The notes under the pieces were generated by a model, which saw nothing but the letters and a program-made list of their open reading frames with translations, did not search any database and had not been told where the DNA came from. DNA of 64,000 nt from Micavibrio sp. UBA1850 (lineage in GTDB: Bacteria > Pseudomonadota > Alphaproteobacteria > Micavibrionales > Micavibrionaceae), in contig DDIM01000001.1 in NCBI GenBank assembly GCA_002338525.1, positions 254,501 to 318,500 of the forward strand. The letters are read 5' to 3'. The position numbers were made by a program, and so were the translations under genes. Shown here piece after piece: positions 50,406-58,686 of this stretch (position 1 is its first letter; each line of letters starts with the position of its first letter).

Positions 50406-51767
50406 TTAACGACGTCTGTTACGACGGCTTTTTCCATTTGAAAGATTACTCTTCTTCAAAAGACCTTCATATTGATGCGCCACAAGGTGAGATTGTACCT
50501 GCCCTACTGTATCAAGTGTAACAGACACAACAATCAAAAGAGACGTTCCACCAAAGTAAAATGGTAATGAGTATTTTGAAATCATAAATTCGGGAAGTAA
50601 GCAAACAAACACTAGGTAGATGGCACCAATCGTCGTAATACGCGTCATGATGTAGTCTAGATAGTTGGCCGTACTTTTTCCTGGGCGAATGCCTGGGATA
50701 AATCCACCATTTTTGCGAAGCATATCGGCATTTTCATCAGGATTAAAAACAATCGCTGTGTAGAAGAAACAGAAGAACGCCACCAATGCACCATACAAAA
50801 TCATGTATGTAGGCGTACCGTTTTGCAAGTAACGCGCAAGCGTTGCCGTAAAGTCTCCGCCTTCTGCGCCACTAAAGCCAACAACTGTAAGAGGAAGCAA
50901 CAACAATGATGATGCAAAAATTGGAGGGATAACACCCGCTGTATTCAATTTTAATGGAATATGATTAGAATCCGCAGCTGTCATTTTATTACCCATTTGA
51001 CGTTTAGGGTATTGCACAACAACACGACGGTGCGCACGCTCCATAAATACAATAAAGGCAATCACGGCAATAACACCAGCAAAGATTAAAGCAAGCTCTA
51101 GGAAGTTAAATGTACCCTGACGGCCAAGCTCTAAAGTACTTGCAAAAGCGCGCGGCAGCTCAGCCACAATCCCTGCAAAGATAATCAAAGAGATACCATT
51201 TCCAATGCCTCGCTGTGTGATTTGCTCACCCAGCCACATCAAGAATACTGTTCCACCAACAATAGTGATCACAGTTGAAACACGGAAAAACACACCTGGG
51301 TCAATAACAGCAGAGCCTGTAGCGCCTTGGAAGCTCTCAAGTCCAACAGCCATACCGTAAGCCTGTACAACCGCTAATAGCACAGTTAAATAACGCGTAT
51401 ATTGATTGATTTTCATACGCCCCATTTCGCCTTCTTTTTTCATCGCCTCAAGCGATGGCACCATGGCAGCGGCCAATTGCATAATGATAGATGCCGAAAT
51501 ATAAGGCATAATGTTCAACGCAAAAATGGTCATACGTTCAAGCGCACCACCCGAGAACAAGTTGAACATATCAAGGATTCCCCCTGATTTTTGATCGAAT
51601 ATCTCGTTCCAAACGTGAGGATCAATTCCTGGAACTGGAATATACGTTCCCAAGCGATATATCAGCAACGCCCCTAATACGAAAAGAATGCGTTGTTTTA
51701 ATTCTGAAGCTTTAGAAAAGCTACCCCAGCTAGCATTTTTAGCAAGTTGCTCAACAGCTGATGCCAT
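50406..51767 (-). CDS. secY: Preprotein translocase subunit SecY
   Basis: The channel subunit of the Sec translocon, in the inner membrane. Ten membrane segments fit the 453 residues; YIPVPGIDP near 44-52 and the FSGGALERMTIFALNIMPYISASI segment are the plug-side landmarks, and the cytoplasmic loop with RGIGNGISLIIFAGI is kept. AAGGA precedes the ATG. It normally follows rplO directly, but here an unrecognised 373-residue gene and a terminator come between, so it may use its own weak promoter in the 103-base gap (TTGAAT-N17-TAAATC). Confidence 0.98.
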   Translation of the reverse strand: MASAVEQLAKNASWGSFSKASELKQRILFVLGALLIYRLGTYIPVPGIDPHVWNEIFDQKSGGILDMFNLFSGGALERMTIFALNIMPYISASIIMQLAAAMVPSLEAMKKEGEMGRMKINQYTRYLTVLLAVVQAYGMAVGLESFQGATGSAVIDPGVFFRVSTVITIVGGTVFLMWLGEQITQRGIGNGISLIIFAGIVAELPRAFASTLELGRQGTFNFLELALIFAGVIAVIAFIVFMERAHRRVVVQYPKRQMGNKMTAADSNHIPLKLNTAGVIPPIFASSLLLLPLTVVGFSGAEGGDFTATLARYLQNGTPTYMILYGALVAFFCFFYTAIVFNPDENADMLRKNGGFIPGIRPGKSTANYLDYIMTRITTIGAIYLVFVCLLPEFMISKYSLPFYFGGTSLLIVVSVTLDTVGQVQSHLVAHQYEGLLKKSNLSNGKSRRNRRR

Positions 51768-51870
51768 AATAATGAATCCTTTTTTATCAATATATATATT
51801 TTGAACTCTATTGATTTAGACGAAACAAAACAATGATTCAAGGACAAAGATGGAAAGACTAAGAGGTTGT

Positions 51871-52992
51871 TTATTGATTTACCAATTTTAAAGAGGCCTC
51901 TTTTTTATCATTCAGCCCTGATTGCAAGCCTTGTGGAAGCGCCCCTAATACACCATCGAAAGATTTCACAGCCTCGTCTTTGAGCTTTTGAACATATGCG
52001 CGCGCACCTGCCGCATCCGAAAATATCTTTATGTTTGATTTAGATGTTTCCAAAGAACCATTTATATATTTGACGGGAATTGACGATATATCTTCTTCTT
52101 TCAAAACCTCAGGCCAATGATCAATCGCATCCACACGACAGCAACACTCGCCCCCTGCCCAGTATCTCGAACCGTCAGGCGCTACTGATTTTAAATCATA
52201 GACCATTGCTTGATACGTTAACTCGTTTGTAGGCGCTTGGCTTTCTTTCTCTACTATAACGTGAACCACACCAGCTCTTTGCTCTGGCAAATCAAATGTA
52301 TCGCTCAAACGGTGAACTTGAATATCGACATCCAACGCCTGCGTTTCAAGACAAGGCATCTTAATATTTGTAGCGCCACACAAACTATTAAGACCTGAGC
52401 TAATATATTTTAAAAATTTAGGGTCATTTTCATCACACAAACGGCGCGAAAATGATTTACCAAACGCAACGGCCTTGGCAATCTCTTCTTGGTTTTGAAT
52501 TAACCGACCCTGCACAAATAAATAATCTGATAAAACTTGTCCTTCAGCCCACTTTGACTGGTCAGGTACATCCGCGCCTCCTGACGCACTATTTAATGAG
52601 CCATGCGATAAAGCCATTTTAGCAATATTTTTACCTAATGTTGCCTTCAACTTAGATGCCTTACTTGGAATTAAATCCAAGCTATAGTTAATGCCGGTCA
52701 AATTTTGTAAAGCTGACCTAAAAAACTTCTTCGTTTTTAATTCAAATTGGCTAGGCACCTTCTCGTGGAGCTTACAAAGGTCCATGACATATTGCTTATG
52801 TCTCATATAGTCTTCAATATCTTCAACACAGGAAAAAATTAAAGATTTAGTATAGCCATCTTCACTCTTGGTTGGACTAGGGCGCTCCCCTAAGACTTCA
52901 AAAACCTTCAGTGTATTTTTATTTACGAATGACGAAACGGGCACTTTATAGTGAACGCCATATGTCTCTATCGCTTGCTCTCTCGTTATCAT
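51871..52992 (-). CDS. Unrecognised 373-residue protein inserted in the spc operon
   Basis: I cannot assign this protein to a family. It is soluble, mixed charge, with no signal peptide, membrane segment or obvious ATP-, SAM- or metal-binding loop. Features: a Lys-rich helical middle (KASKLKATLGKNIAKMAL near 111-128), a GGECCCRVDAIDHW motif with three consecutive cysteines (283-285), scattered further cysteines (55, 73, 186, 205, 214) and a Lys/Asn-ending tail. The C-terminal part from about 220 (DVDIQVHRLSDTFDLP, VHVIVEKE) reads as alternating strands. AGGAG precedes the ATG, and a TTGACA promoter lies about 30 bases upstream. It sits between rplO and secY, where no gene is normally found. 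Confidence 0.85.
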   Translation of the reverse strand: MITREQAIETYGVHYKVPVSSFVNKNTLKVFEVLGERPSPTKSEDGYTKSLIFSCVEDIEDYMRHKQYVMDLCKLHEKVPSQFELKTKKFFRSALQNLTGINYSLDLIPSKASKLKATLGKNIAKMALSHGSLNSASGGADVPDQSKWAEGQVLSDYLFVQGRLIQNQEEIAKAVAFGKSFSRRLCDENDPKFLKYISSGLNSLCGATNIKMPCLETQALDVDIQVHRLSDTFDLPEQRAGVVHVIVEKESQAPTNELTYQAMVYDLKSVAPDGSRYWAGGECCCRVDAIDHWPEVLKEEDISSIPVKYINGSLETSKSNIKIFSDAAGARAYVQKLKDEAVKSFDGVLGALPQGLQSGLNDKKEASLKLVNQ

Positions 52993-53022
52993 GAATAAAC
53001 ACTCCTGATTTTTTAAAATCGA

Positions 53023-53051
53023 AACTTACATAATTTTAAACGTTATGTCAA
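53023..53051 (-). promoter_or_regulatory. Promoter of the inserted 373-residue gene
   Basis: On the minus strand a perfect TTGACA (53046-53051) is followed after 17 bases by TAAGTT (53023-53028). The predicted leader is about 25 bases. The -10 is weak. Confidence 0.5.
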
Positions 53052-53135
53052 TACAAAGAGGCAATCCCAACTATTAAGTGACATATAGGCACCGCACTAA
53101 ATACAGCACCCCCTGCAACCCCCATAAACAACGCA

Positions 53136-53164
53136 CAAAAAAAACGCCTCAAAAGAGACGTTTT
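53136..53164 (-). terminator. Intrinsic terminator after rplO
   Basis: On the minus strand AAAACGTCTC / GAGGCGTTTT with a 4-base loop (one mismatch), followed by eight T residues in total. It lies 25 bases beyond the rplO stop and would block read-through from the spc genes into secY. Confidence 0.82.
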
Positions 53165-53189
53165 TAAAATTCTTTAATTTACAACACGA

Positions 53190-53696
53190 TTACTCAGCGT
53201 CTTTTGCTGTTTTACCATTTTTAATCGGTGCAACCTCTTTAGAGATCAGAGTTAATGTACCGCCAGCTTTTTCAAGAGCTTCTTGTGCTGGTTTTGTTGT
53301 TGCAGAAACTGTTAGGTTAACTTTAGATTTAAGTTCACCAGTTCCCAAAAGCTTAACACCGTCTTTTGAACGACGAATAACTTTTGAAGATACCAACAAT
53401 TCTTCAGTAATATCTTTTTTAGCATCCAATACTTTGTCATCGATTGCTTTTTGCAAACGTTCTAAAGTCAAAGTTGAGTAGTTCTTTCTGAAAGGATTAT
53501 TGAACCCACGCTTAGGCAAGCGTTTGTACAAAGGCATTTGTCCGCCTTCAAATCCTTTAATGGCTACACCACTACGAGACTTTTGACCTTTAACACCACG
53601 GCCACCAGTTTTACCTTTACCAGAACCAATACCGCGCCCAATACGTGTGCGCAATTTCATTGATCCTTCTTTAGGGCTTACTTCATTCAATTTCAT
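53190..53696 (-). CDS. rplO: 50S ribosomal protein L15
   Basis: Large-subunit assembly protein with a long extended N-terminus. The 168 residues include the RIGRGIGSGKGKTGGRGVKGQKSRSG extension (18-43) and the GFEGGQMPLYKRLPKRGF motif. In most bacteria it is followed directly by secY; here a terminator and a foreign-looking gene intervene. It lies 27 bases after rpmD. Confidence 0.98.
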   Translation of the reverse strand: MKLNEVSPKEGSMKLRTRIGRGIGSGKGKTGGRGVKGQKSRSGVAIKGFEGGQMPLYKRLPKRGFNNPFRKNYSTLTLERLQKAIDDKVLDAKKDITEELLVSSKVIRRSKDGVKLLGTGELKSKVNLTVSATTKPAQEALEKAGGTLTLISKEVAPIKNGKTAKDAE

Positions 53697-53723
53697 ATCA
53701 ATTCTCCATCAAACTCTACAAAA

Positions 53724-53966
53724 TTATGCAGCGTCTTCTACTTTCACTAAGTGTTTTACAGCGTTGATCATTCCACGCACTGAAGGTGTGTCTTCCAACA
53801 CACGTGTTCTGTGCATTTTGTTAAGACCCAACCCAACAAGTGTCTGGCGCTGTTTCGCGTTACGACCAATTGGGCTTCCAATTTGTGTTACTGTAACAGT
53901 TTTACCCGCAGTCTTTTTTGCCTTAGGCGCAGCTTTTTTAGCTGTTGTCTTTTTTTCTTCTGCCAT
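53724..53966 (-). CDS. rpmD: 50S ribosomal protein L30 with a Lys/Ala-rich N-terminal extension
   Basis: A small 23S rRNA-binding protein, normally about 60 residues. The conserved part (TVTVTQIGSPIGRNAKQRQT, then LGLNKMHRTRVLEDTPSVRGM) starts near residue 22. Before it is an extension of about 20 residues with lysine and alanine units (KKTTAKKAAPKAKKTAGK). It follows rpsE by 27 bases. Confidence 0.97.
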   Translation of the reverse strand: MAEEKKTTAKKAAPKAKKTAGKTVTVTQIGSPIGRNAKQRQTLVGLGLNKMHRTRVLEDTPSVRGMINAVKHLVKVEDAA

Positions 53967-53993
53967 AATCTTTACTCCAGATTGTATACGCTA

Positions 53994-54557
53994 CTACTCG
54001 CTAGCAGCGTCTTCTGTTTTTTCTGTTTTATTCGTACGACCTGAAACGATCGAACCAACCTTTTTTGTACGACGGTTTGCAACTGTACGTGGGCTTTGTG
54101 TTTTTTGCAAAGCATCCAATGTTGCGTTGACCATGTTGTAAGGGTTGTTTGAACCAATTGTTTTAGCAACAACGTCCTGTACACCCAAAGCTTCAAAAAT
54201 CGCACGTAGTGGACCACCAGCAATAATACCAGTACCTGGAGGCGCTGAACGCAAGAACACACGTCCTGCACCTGAACGACCATATACATCATGGTGCAAA
54301 GTACGACCTTCACGCAAAGGAACACGGATCATCGCGTTTCTAGCTTTTTGTGATGCTTTTTGAATCGCATCAGGAACTTCTTTTGCTTTGCTGTGGCCTG
54401 TACCAACACGGCCATTTTCATCACCAACAACCATTAGGGCAGCAAAACCAAAGCGACGTCCACCTTTTACAACTTTCGCCACGCGGTTAATACCAACCAA
54501 ACGCTCTACAAATTCGTCCTGTTGTTGTTCTGTTTGTTTATCTGCAGCTCGTGCCAT
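53994..54557 (-). CDS. rpsE: 30S ribosomal protein S5
   Basis: Small-subunit protein near the mRNA entry channel, important for decoding accuracy. The 187 residues include LVGINRVAKVVKGGRRFGFAALMVVGD and GTGIIAGGPLRAIFEALGVQDV. The end is a tail of charged residues (TNKTEKTEDAASE). Confidence 0.99.
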   Translation of the reverse strand: MARAADKQTEQQQDEFVERLVGINRVAKVVKGGRRFGFAALMVVGDENGRVGTGHSKAKEVPDAIQKASQKARNAMIRVPLREGRTLHHDVYGRSGAGRVFLRSAPPGTGIIAGGPLRAIFEALGVQDVVAKTIGSNNPYNMVNATLDALQKTQSPRTVANRRTKKVGSIVSGRTNKTEKTEDAASE

Positions 54558-54581
54558 CTTAAAATCCTTTATTTAATATTC

Positions 54582-54947
54582 TTAGAATGAAAGTCCGCCT
54601 TCACGCGCACCATCAGCCAAGGCTTTTACACGACCATGGTAAAGATACGCACCACGATCAAACATAACCTTTTCAACACCTGCTTTTTTAGCACGTTCAG
54701 CAACTAGTTGACCAACTTTTTCAGCAGCTTCTTTATTCCCACCAGTCTTCAACTTTTCACGCATATCTGCTTCTAATGTGTTTGCAGCAGCAACTGTCAC
54801 ACCTTTAACATCGTCGATGATTTGTGCATAAATCTGACGACCAGATCTAAACACTGTTAAACGAGGCAATCCAGACTTGTTAATACGTGCCAATTTAGCA
54901 CGTACACGACGCTGACGTCTCTGAAGATTTGTTTCATTCTTACTCAT
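54582..54947 (-). CDS. rplR: 50S ribosomal protein L18
   Basis: Binds 5S rRNA together with L5 and L25-type proteins. The 121 residues start with a basic segment (RRQRRVRAKLARINKSGLPR) and include FRSGRQIYAQIIDD and YHGRVKALADGAREGGL. It is 12 bases after rplF. Confidence 0.99.
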   Translation of the reverse strand: MSKNETNLQRRQRRVRAKLARINKSGLPRLTVFRSGRQIYAQIIDDVKGVTVAAANTLEADMREKLKTGGNKEAAEKVGQLVAERAKKAGVEKVMFDRGAYLYHGRVKALADGAREGGLSF

Positions 54948-54959
54948 TGTCTTAAATCC

Positions 54960-55493
54960 TTACTTCTTCTTACCTTCTTTGATCATCACATACTCATCAG
55001 AATAACGAACACCTTTACCTTTATAAGGCTCAGGCTTACGGTATTCACGGATTTCCGCGGCGACTTGACCAACACGTTGCTTATCAATACCTGAAACCGT
55101 CAAAGATGTTTGCTTTTCAACTTCAATCTTAACATCGTCAGGAACAGCGTAACGAACGTCATGACTGTAACCCAATGCAAGAACGAGTTCCTTACCTTGC
55201 AAGTTTGCACGGTAACCAACACCCTTGATTTCAAGCTTTTTAGTAAACCCTTCAGTTACACCAACAACCATATTTTGCACACGTGTGCGGCTTGTTGGCC
55301 AGATCTGACGGGCACGTTGGCTCTGTGTGCGAGGAGACAAAACAATTTGCCCATCTTCAAGCTTCACAACAACATCGTCATGTGCTTTGAAAGATAACTC
55401 ACCCTTAGGGCCTTTAACTGTAATATCCTGACCGCTAACTGTCGGTGTAACACCTTCAGGAATGGTAACAGGGTTTTTTCCAATTCTAGACAT
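54960..55493 (-). CDS. rplF: 50S ribosomal protein L6
   Basis: Large-subunit protein near the factor-binding site. The 177 residues have the duplicated fold, with SRIGKNPVTIPEGVTP at the start and KPEPYKGKGVRYSDEYV near the end. It follows rpsH by 28 bases. Confidence 0.99.
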   Translation of the reverse strand: MSRIGKNPVTIPEGVTPTVSGQDITVKGPKGELSFKAHDDVVVKLEDGQIVLSPRTQSQRARQIWPTSRTRVQNMVVGVTEGFTKKLEIKGVGYRANLQGKELVLALGYSHDVRYAVPDDVKIEVEKQTSLTVSGIDKQRVGQVAAEIREYRKPEPYKGKGVRYSDEYVMIKEGKKK

Positions 55494-55521
55494 TATATTT
55501 TCCTATAACTCTCAAATATCC

Positions 55522-55923
55522 TTAGAAGATTTGGCAGAGAACTTCTCCACCAACATTTTCTGTTCTTGCTTTATGATCAGCCATAACACCTTGTGGTGTT
55601 GAAACAACTGTCACACCTAACCCGTTATAGTAACGAGGCATAGTCTTTGAATTGCTGTACACACGACGACCTGGCTTAGACACACGGTGCATCTCACGGA
55701 TTACGCCGCGACCATCTTCTTCGTACTTCAATGTAACGACCAACTGCTTTTTATTGTTTTCAAGATCTTCAACTGCGAAATCTACAATAAAACCTTCTTC
55801 TTTCAAAACACCACAAACAGCTTCTTTGTGCTTAGACCAAGGACAAGCAACTGTTGTTTTTTGTACTTGTTGTCCATTACGAATGCGTGTCAACATATCT
55901 CCGAGGGGATCACTCATAGTCAT
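55522..55923 (-). CDS. rpsH: 30S ribosomal protein S8
   Basis: Binds 16S rRNA helix 21 and, in E. coli, is the feedback repressor of the spc operon. The 133 residues include SDPLGDMLTRIRNGQQ and the rRNA-binding end VVSTPQGVMADHKAR. A second ATG is two codons in. Whether it represses this operon cannot be read from sequence. Confidence 0.99.
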   Translation of the reverse strand: MTMSDPLGDMLTRIRNGQQVQKTTVACPWSKHKEAVCGVLKEEGFIVDFAVEDLENNKKQLVVTLKYEEDGRGVIREMHRVSKPGRRVYSNSKTMPRYYNGLGVTVVSTPQGVMADHKARTENVGGEVLCQIF

Positions 55924-55943
55924 ATCTTAAATCCTCTTCTCTC

Positions 55944-56249
55944 TTACCAGCTAGATTTTGTTAAGCCAGGGATTAGGCCAATTGAACCAAGTTCACGTAC
56001 CAAATTCCGAGACAATTTAAATTTACGGTGGTAACCACGTGGACGACCAGTAATCTCACAACGGTTAACCGTGCGGATTTCCGCACTATTTTTAGGAAGT
56101 TTAGACAACTTCAAAGTCGCATTAAAACGGTCTTCCTGAGTTGCATCTTTATCCATAATTGTTGCCTTAAGTGCCGCGCGCTTGTCTGCATATTTTGCAA
56201 CTAAGCGACGACGCTTTAGATCTCTTTGTACTGCACTTACCTTTGCCAT
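55944..56249 (-). CDS. rpsN: 30S ribosomal protein S14
   Basis: Small-subunit head protein. At 101 residues it is the long, zinc-independent type. It includes the TLKLSKLPKNSAEIR segment and CEITGRPRGYHRKFKLSR. It follows rplE by 24 bases. Confidence 0.99.
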   Translation of the reverse strand: MAKVSAVQRDLKRRRLVAKYADKRAALKATIMDKDATQEDRFNATLKLSKLPKNSAEIRTVNRCEITGRPRGYHRKFKLSRNLVRELGSIGLIPGLTKSSW

Positions 56250-56273
56250 ATTTAAATATCCTTTACTTCTGGC

Positions 56274-56837
56274 TTATTTCTTAAACGGCATATCAAAGCC
56301 GTCCAACAGTGTTTTTGCTTCTTCGTTTGTTTTAGCCGTCGTACAGAATACGATGTCCATTCCACGAATTTTTTCAACTTTATCATATTCGATTTCAGGG
56401 AATACGATGTGCTCAGTAATACCTAGCGCATAGTTTCCGCGACCATCGAAACTCTTTGGGTTAATCCCACGGAAGTCACGAACGCGTGGCAAAGCAATTG
56501 TAACCAAACGGTCCAAAAACTCATACATGCGGGCACCGCGCAAAGTCACTTTTACACCAATTGGCATACCTTCACGAATTTTAAAAGAAGCATTTGATTT
56601 GCTTGCTACAGTAACAACTGGCTTTTGACCAGCAATTAACGTCATCTCTTCTGTTGCTGCTTTCAAAAGGTTCTTGTTCTGAGATGCTTCACCAACACCC
56701 ATGTTCAACACGATTTTTTCAAGAGATGGAATTTCCATATCATTGGCGTATCCATGAGTCTCCTTGAGCTTCTTGCGAAGCTCAGTCTCGTAACGCTCTT
56801 TAAATCGTGGCGTATATGTTTTTTCTGCTTTAGCCAT
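56274..56837 (-). CDS. rplE: 50S ribosomal protein L5
   Basis: Carries 5S rRNA and contacts the P-site tRNA. The 187 residues include IPSLEKIVLNMGVGEAS and GMPIGVKVTLRG and end with FCTTAKTNEEAKTLLDGF. Two ATGs stand in tandem; I chose the second, since GGAG is only 3 bases from the first. Confidence 0.98.
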   Translation of the reverse strand: MAKAEKTYTPRFKERYETELRKKLKETHGYANDMEIPSLEKIVLNMGVGEASQNKNLLKAATEEMTLIAGQKPVVTVASKSNASFKIREGMPIGVKVTLRGARMYEFLDRLVTIALPRVRDFRGINPKSFDGRGNYALGITEHIVFPEIEYDKVEKIRGMDIVFCTTAKTNEEAKTLLDGFDMPFKK

Positions 56838-56848
56838 CATTTACTCCA

Positions 56849-57172
56849 TTAATCAATCGTTTCGCCAGATGCTCTCGCAACGCGAACTTTTGTTCCATCT
56901 TTTAGTTCTTTAAAACCAACGCGTGTCGCTTTACCTGATTTAGGATCAACGAGCGCAACATTAGAAGCATGGATTGGCAATTCGATAGTATCGATACCAC
57001 CTGGTGCTTGCTGTGTTGGCTTACGGTGTTTTTTAACTTGGTTAATACCTTGAACAGTAACACGTGAGTTTTCTAAGTTTACCTTAGTAACCTCGCCTTT
57101 TTTACCTTTGTCACGGCCTGTCAAAACGATGACTTCATCACCCTTTTTAATTTTTAATTTCGCTTGTGTCAT
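56849..57172 (-). CDS. rplX: 50S ribosomal protein L24
   Basis: Assembly initiator of the large subunit. The 107 residues hold the KOW motif KKGDEVIVLTGRDKGKKGEV near 9-28 and NQVKKHRKPTQQAPGGI. It lies two bases before rplN in reading order. Confidence 0.99.
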   Translation of the reverse strand: MTQAKLKIKKGDEVIVLTGRDKGKKGEVTKVNLENSRVTVQGINQVKKHRKPTQQAPGGIDTIELPIHASNVALVDPKSGKATRVGFKELKDGTKVRVARASGETID

Positions 57173-57174
57173 TT

Positions 57175-57543
57175 TTAGAGCACCTCCGACGCGAGTGAGA
57201 TAATTTTCATGTAGTTTTTAGCACGAAGTTCACGAGGAACAGGGCCAAAAATACGTGTTCCAACTGGCTCACCATTTGTACCAATCAAAACGCATGCATT
57301 GCTGTCAAAACGAATACGCTCACCTGAAGGACGAGACATTTCTTTTGAAGTACGAACAACAACTGCGCGCTTCACTTCACCTTTTTTAACACGACCGCGT
57401 GGTAGCGCATCTTTAACAGACACAACAACAACATCTCCAACGCGAGCATAACGTCTCTTAGATCCTCCCAGGACCTTAATACACATCACACGCTTCGCGC
57501 CGCTGTTATCCGCGACATCCATATTTGTTTGCATTTGTATCAT
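57175..57543 (-). CDS. rplN: 50S ribosomal protein L14
   Basis: Large-subunit protein at the intersubunit bridge. The 122 residues include MDVADNSGAKRVMCIKVLGG and FGPVPRELRAKNYMKIISLA. It follows rpsQ by 34 bases. Confidence 0.99.
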   Translation of the reverse strand: MIQMQTNMDVADNSGAKRVMCIKVLGGSKRRYARVGDVVVVSVKDALPRGRVKKGEVKRAVVVRTSKEMSRPSGERIRFDSNACVLIGTNGEPVGTRIFGPVPRELRAKNYMKIISLASEVL

Positions 57544-57577
57544 GGCTTTAGCCTTTTCTCTTCTTCATTATACCGAA

Positions 57578-57895
57578 TTACTTAGCCGCTTTTTTCTCAG
57601 CAGCTTTCGTTGTCTTTTTAGAAGTTGCCGCTTTAGCATCTTCTTTTTTTGGTGCATCCTGAGCTTCACCTGTTACAACTGTCCACGTTTTACGCTTAGA
57701 AATTGGGCGACACTCAGCGATTGTAACAAATTCACCCACTTTAATCGCATTAGACTCATCGTGTGCGGCGTACTTATCAGTGCGTTTAACATACTTTTTG
57801 TACATAGGGTGCATGAAGCGACGCTCAACAAGAACAGTCACTGTCTTGTCCATTTTGTCACTTACAACACGACCTTCCAAAATTCTACGTGGCAT
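57578..57895 (-). CDS. rpsQ: 30S ribosomal protein S17 with a Lys/Ala-rich C-terminal tail
   Basis: Primary 16S rRNA-binding protein. The conserved part (LEGRVVSDKMDKTVTVLVER to VTIAECRPISKRKTWTVV) ends near residue 78. A further 27 residues are rich in Lys and Ala (KAATSKKTTKAAEKKAAK), longer than usual. It follows rpmC by 20 bases. Confidence 0.98.
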   Translation of the reverse strand: MPRRILEGRVVSDKMDKTVTVLVERRFMHPMYKKYVKRTDKYAAHDESNAIKVGEFVTIAECRPISKRKTWTVVTGEAQDAPKKEDAKAATSKKTTKAAEKKAAK

Positions 57896-57915
57896 AATTG
57901 TTTCTCCTTAAATCC

Positions 57916-58170
57916 TTATGCAGCTTTTGATGCTGTCTTCTTAGAAGCAGCTTTCTTAGCTTTTGTTTTGTTAGCAGGCTCTTGAGCATCAGCCGCAGTC
58001 AAAGCAGTCTTAACTGCTGCTACTTGACGACGCAATTTTCTCACCTGTGATGTATCAGACAACTGACCGCCACTTTTTTGAAAGCGAACATTCATTTGTT
58101 CTTTTCTCAAATCAAGAAGCATTTTCTTTAATTCGTCAGGTGTCTTACCTGTAATATCTTCCGTTTTCAT
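57916..58170 (-). CDS. rpmC: 50S ribosomal protein L29 with a Lys/Ala-rich C-terminal tail
   Basis: Sits at the exit tunnel and binds trigger factor. The core helices (TPDELKKMLLDLRKEQMNVRF) and RQVAAVKTAL are present. I start at the ATG of MKTEDI, 84 residues; the longer frame adds 12 codons of no family match. Another ATG is directly before it. The end is a basic extension (NKTKAKKAASKKTASKAA) beyond the normal size of 60-70 residues. Confidence 0.96.
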   Translation of the reverse strand: MKTEDITGKTPDELKKMLLDLRKEQMNVRFQKSGGQLSDTSQVRKLRRQVAAVKTALTAADAQEPANKTKAKKAASKKTASKAA

Positions 58171-58228
58171 CATTCTCATCCATGTCTTAGCGCTTGTTGG
58201 GCGCATTCTTTACCATAAAAAAAATTAA

Positions 58229-58642
58229 TTATCCACCAATTCTTTTAACAAACTTCGTTTTTATTGGAAGTTTCGCTGCAGCCAGTGACATCGCTTCACG
58301 CGCCATATCTTCTGGAACACCATCCAACTCAAACATAATACGGCCAGGTTTAACGCGCGCAGCCCAGTATTCAACTGAACCTTTACCCTTACCTTGACGT
58401 ACTTCAAGTGGCTTTTTTGATACTGGAACATCTGGAAATACGCGGATCCACAACTTCCCTTGACGACGCAAGTGACGAGTGATCGCACGGCGTGAAGCCT
58501 CAATTTGACGGGCTGTAATACGGTCTGGGCTGAGCGCCTTCAAACCATAAGCACCGAAGTTCAAGTCACTTCCACCTTTAGCTATGCCGTGAATACGGCC
58601 TTTAAAAGCTTTTCTGAATTTTGTTCTTTTTGGACTTAGCAT
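58229..58642 (-). CDS. rplP: 50S ribosomal protein L16
   Basis: Organises the A-site and binds 23S rRNA. The 137 residues include MLSPKRTKFRKAFKGR and RVKPGRIMFELDGVPEDMAR. The arginine target of hydroxylation in other bacteria lies in the middle of the protein. It precedes rpmC by 58 bases. Confidence 0.99.
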   Translation of the reverse strand: MLSPKRTKFRKAFKGRIHGIAKGGSDLNFGAYGLKALSPDRITARQIEASRRAITRHLRRQGKLWIRVFPDVPVSKKPLEVRQGKGKGSVEYWAARVKPGRIMFELDGVPEDMAREAMSLAAAKLPIKTKFVKRIGG

Positions 58643-58686
58643 TATCTTTCTCTCTTTTTAAAACCAGTTTCCTGCAATAGGAACCT

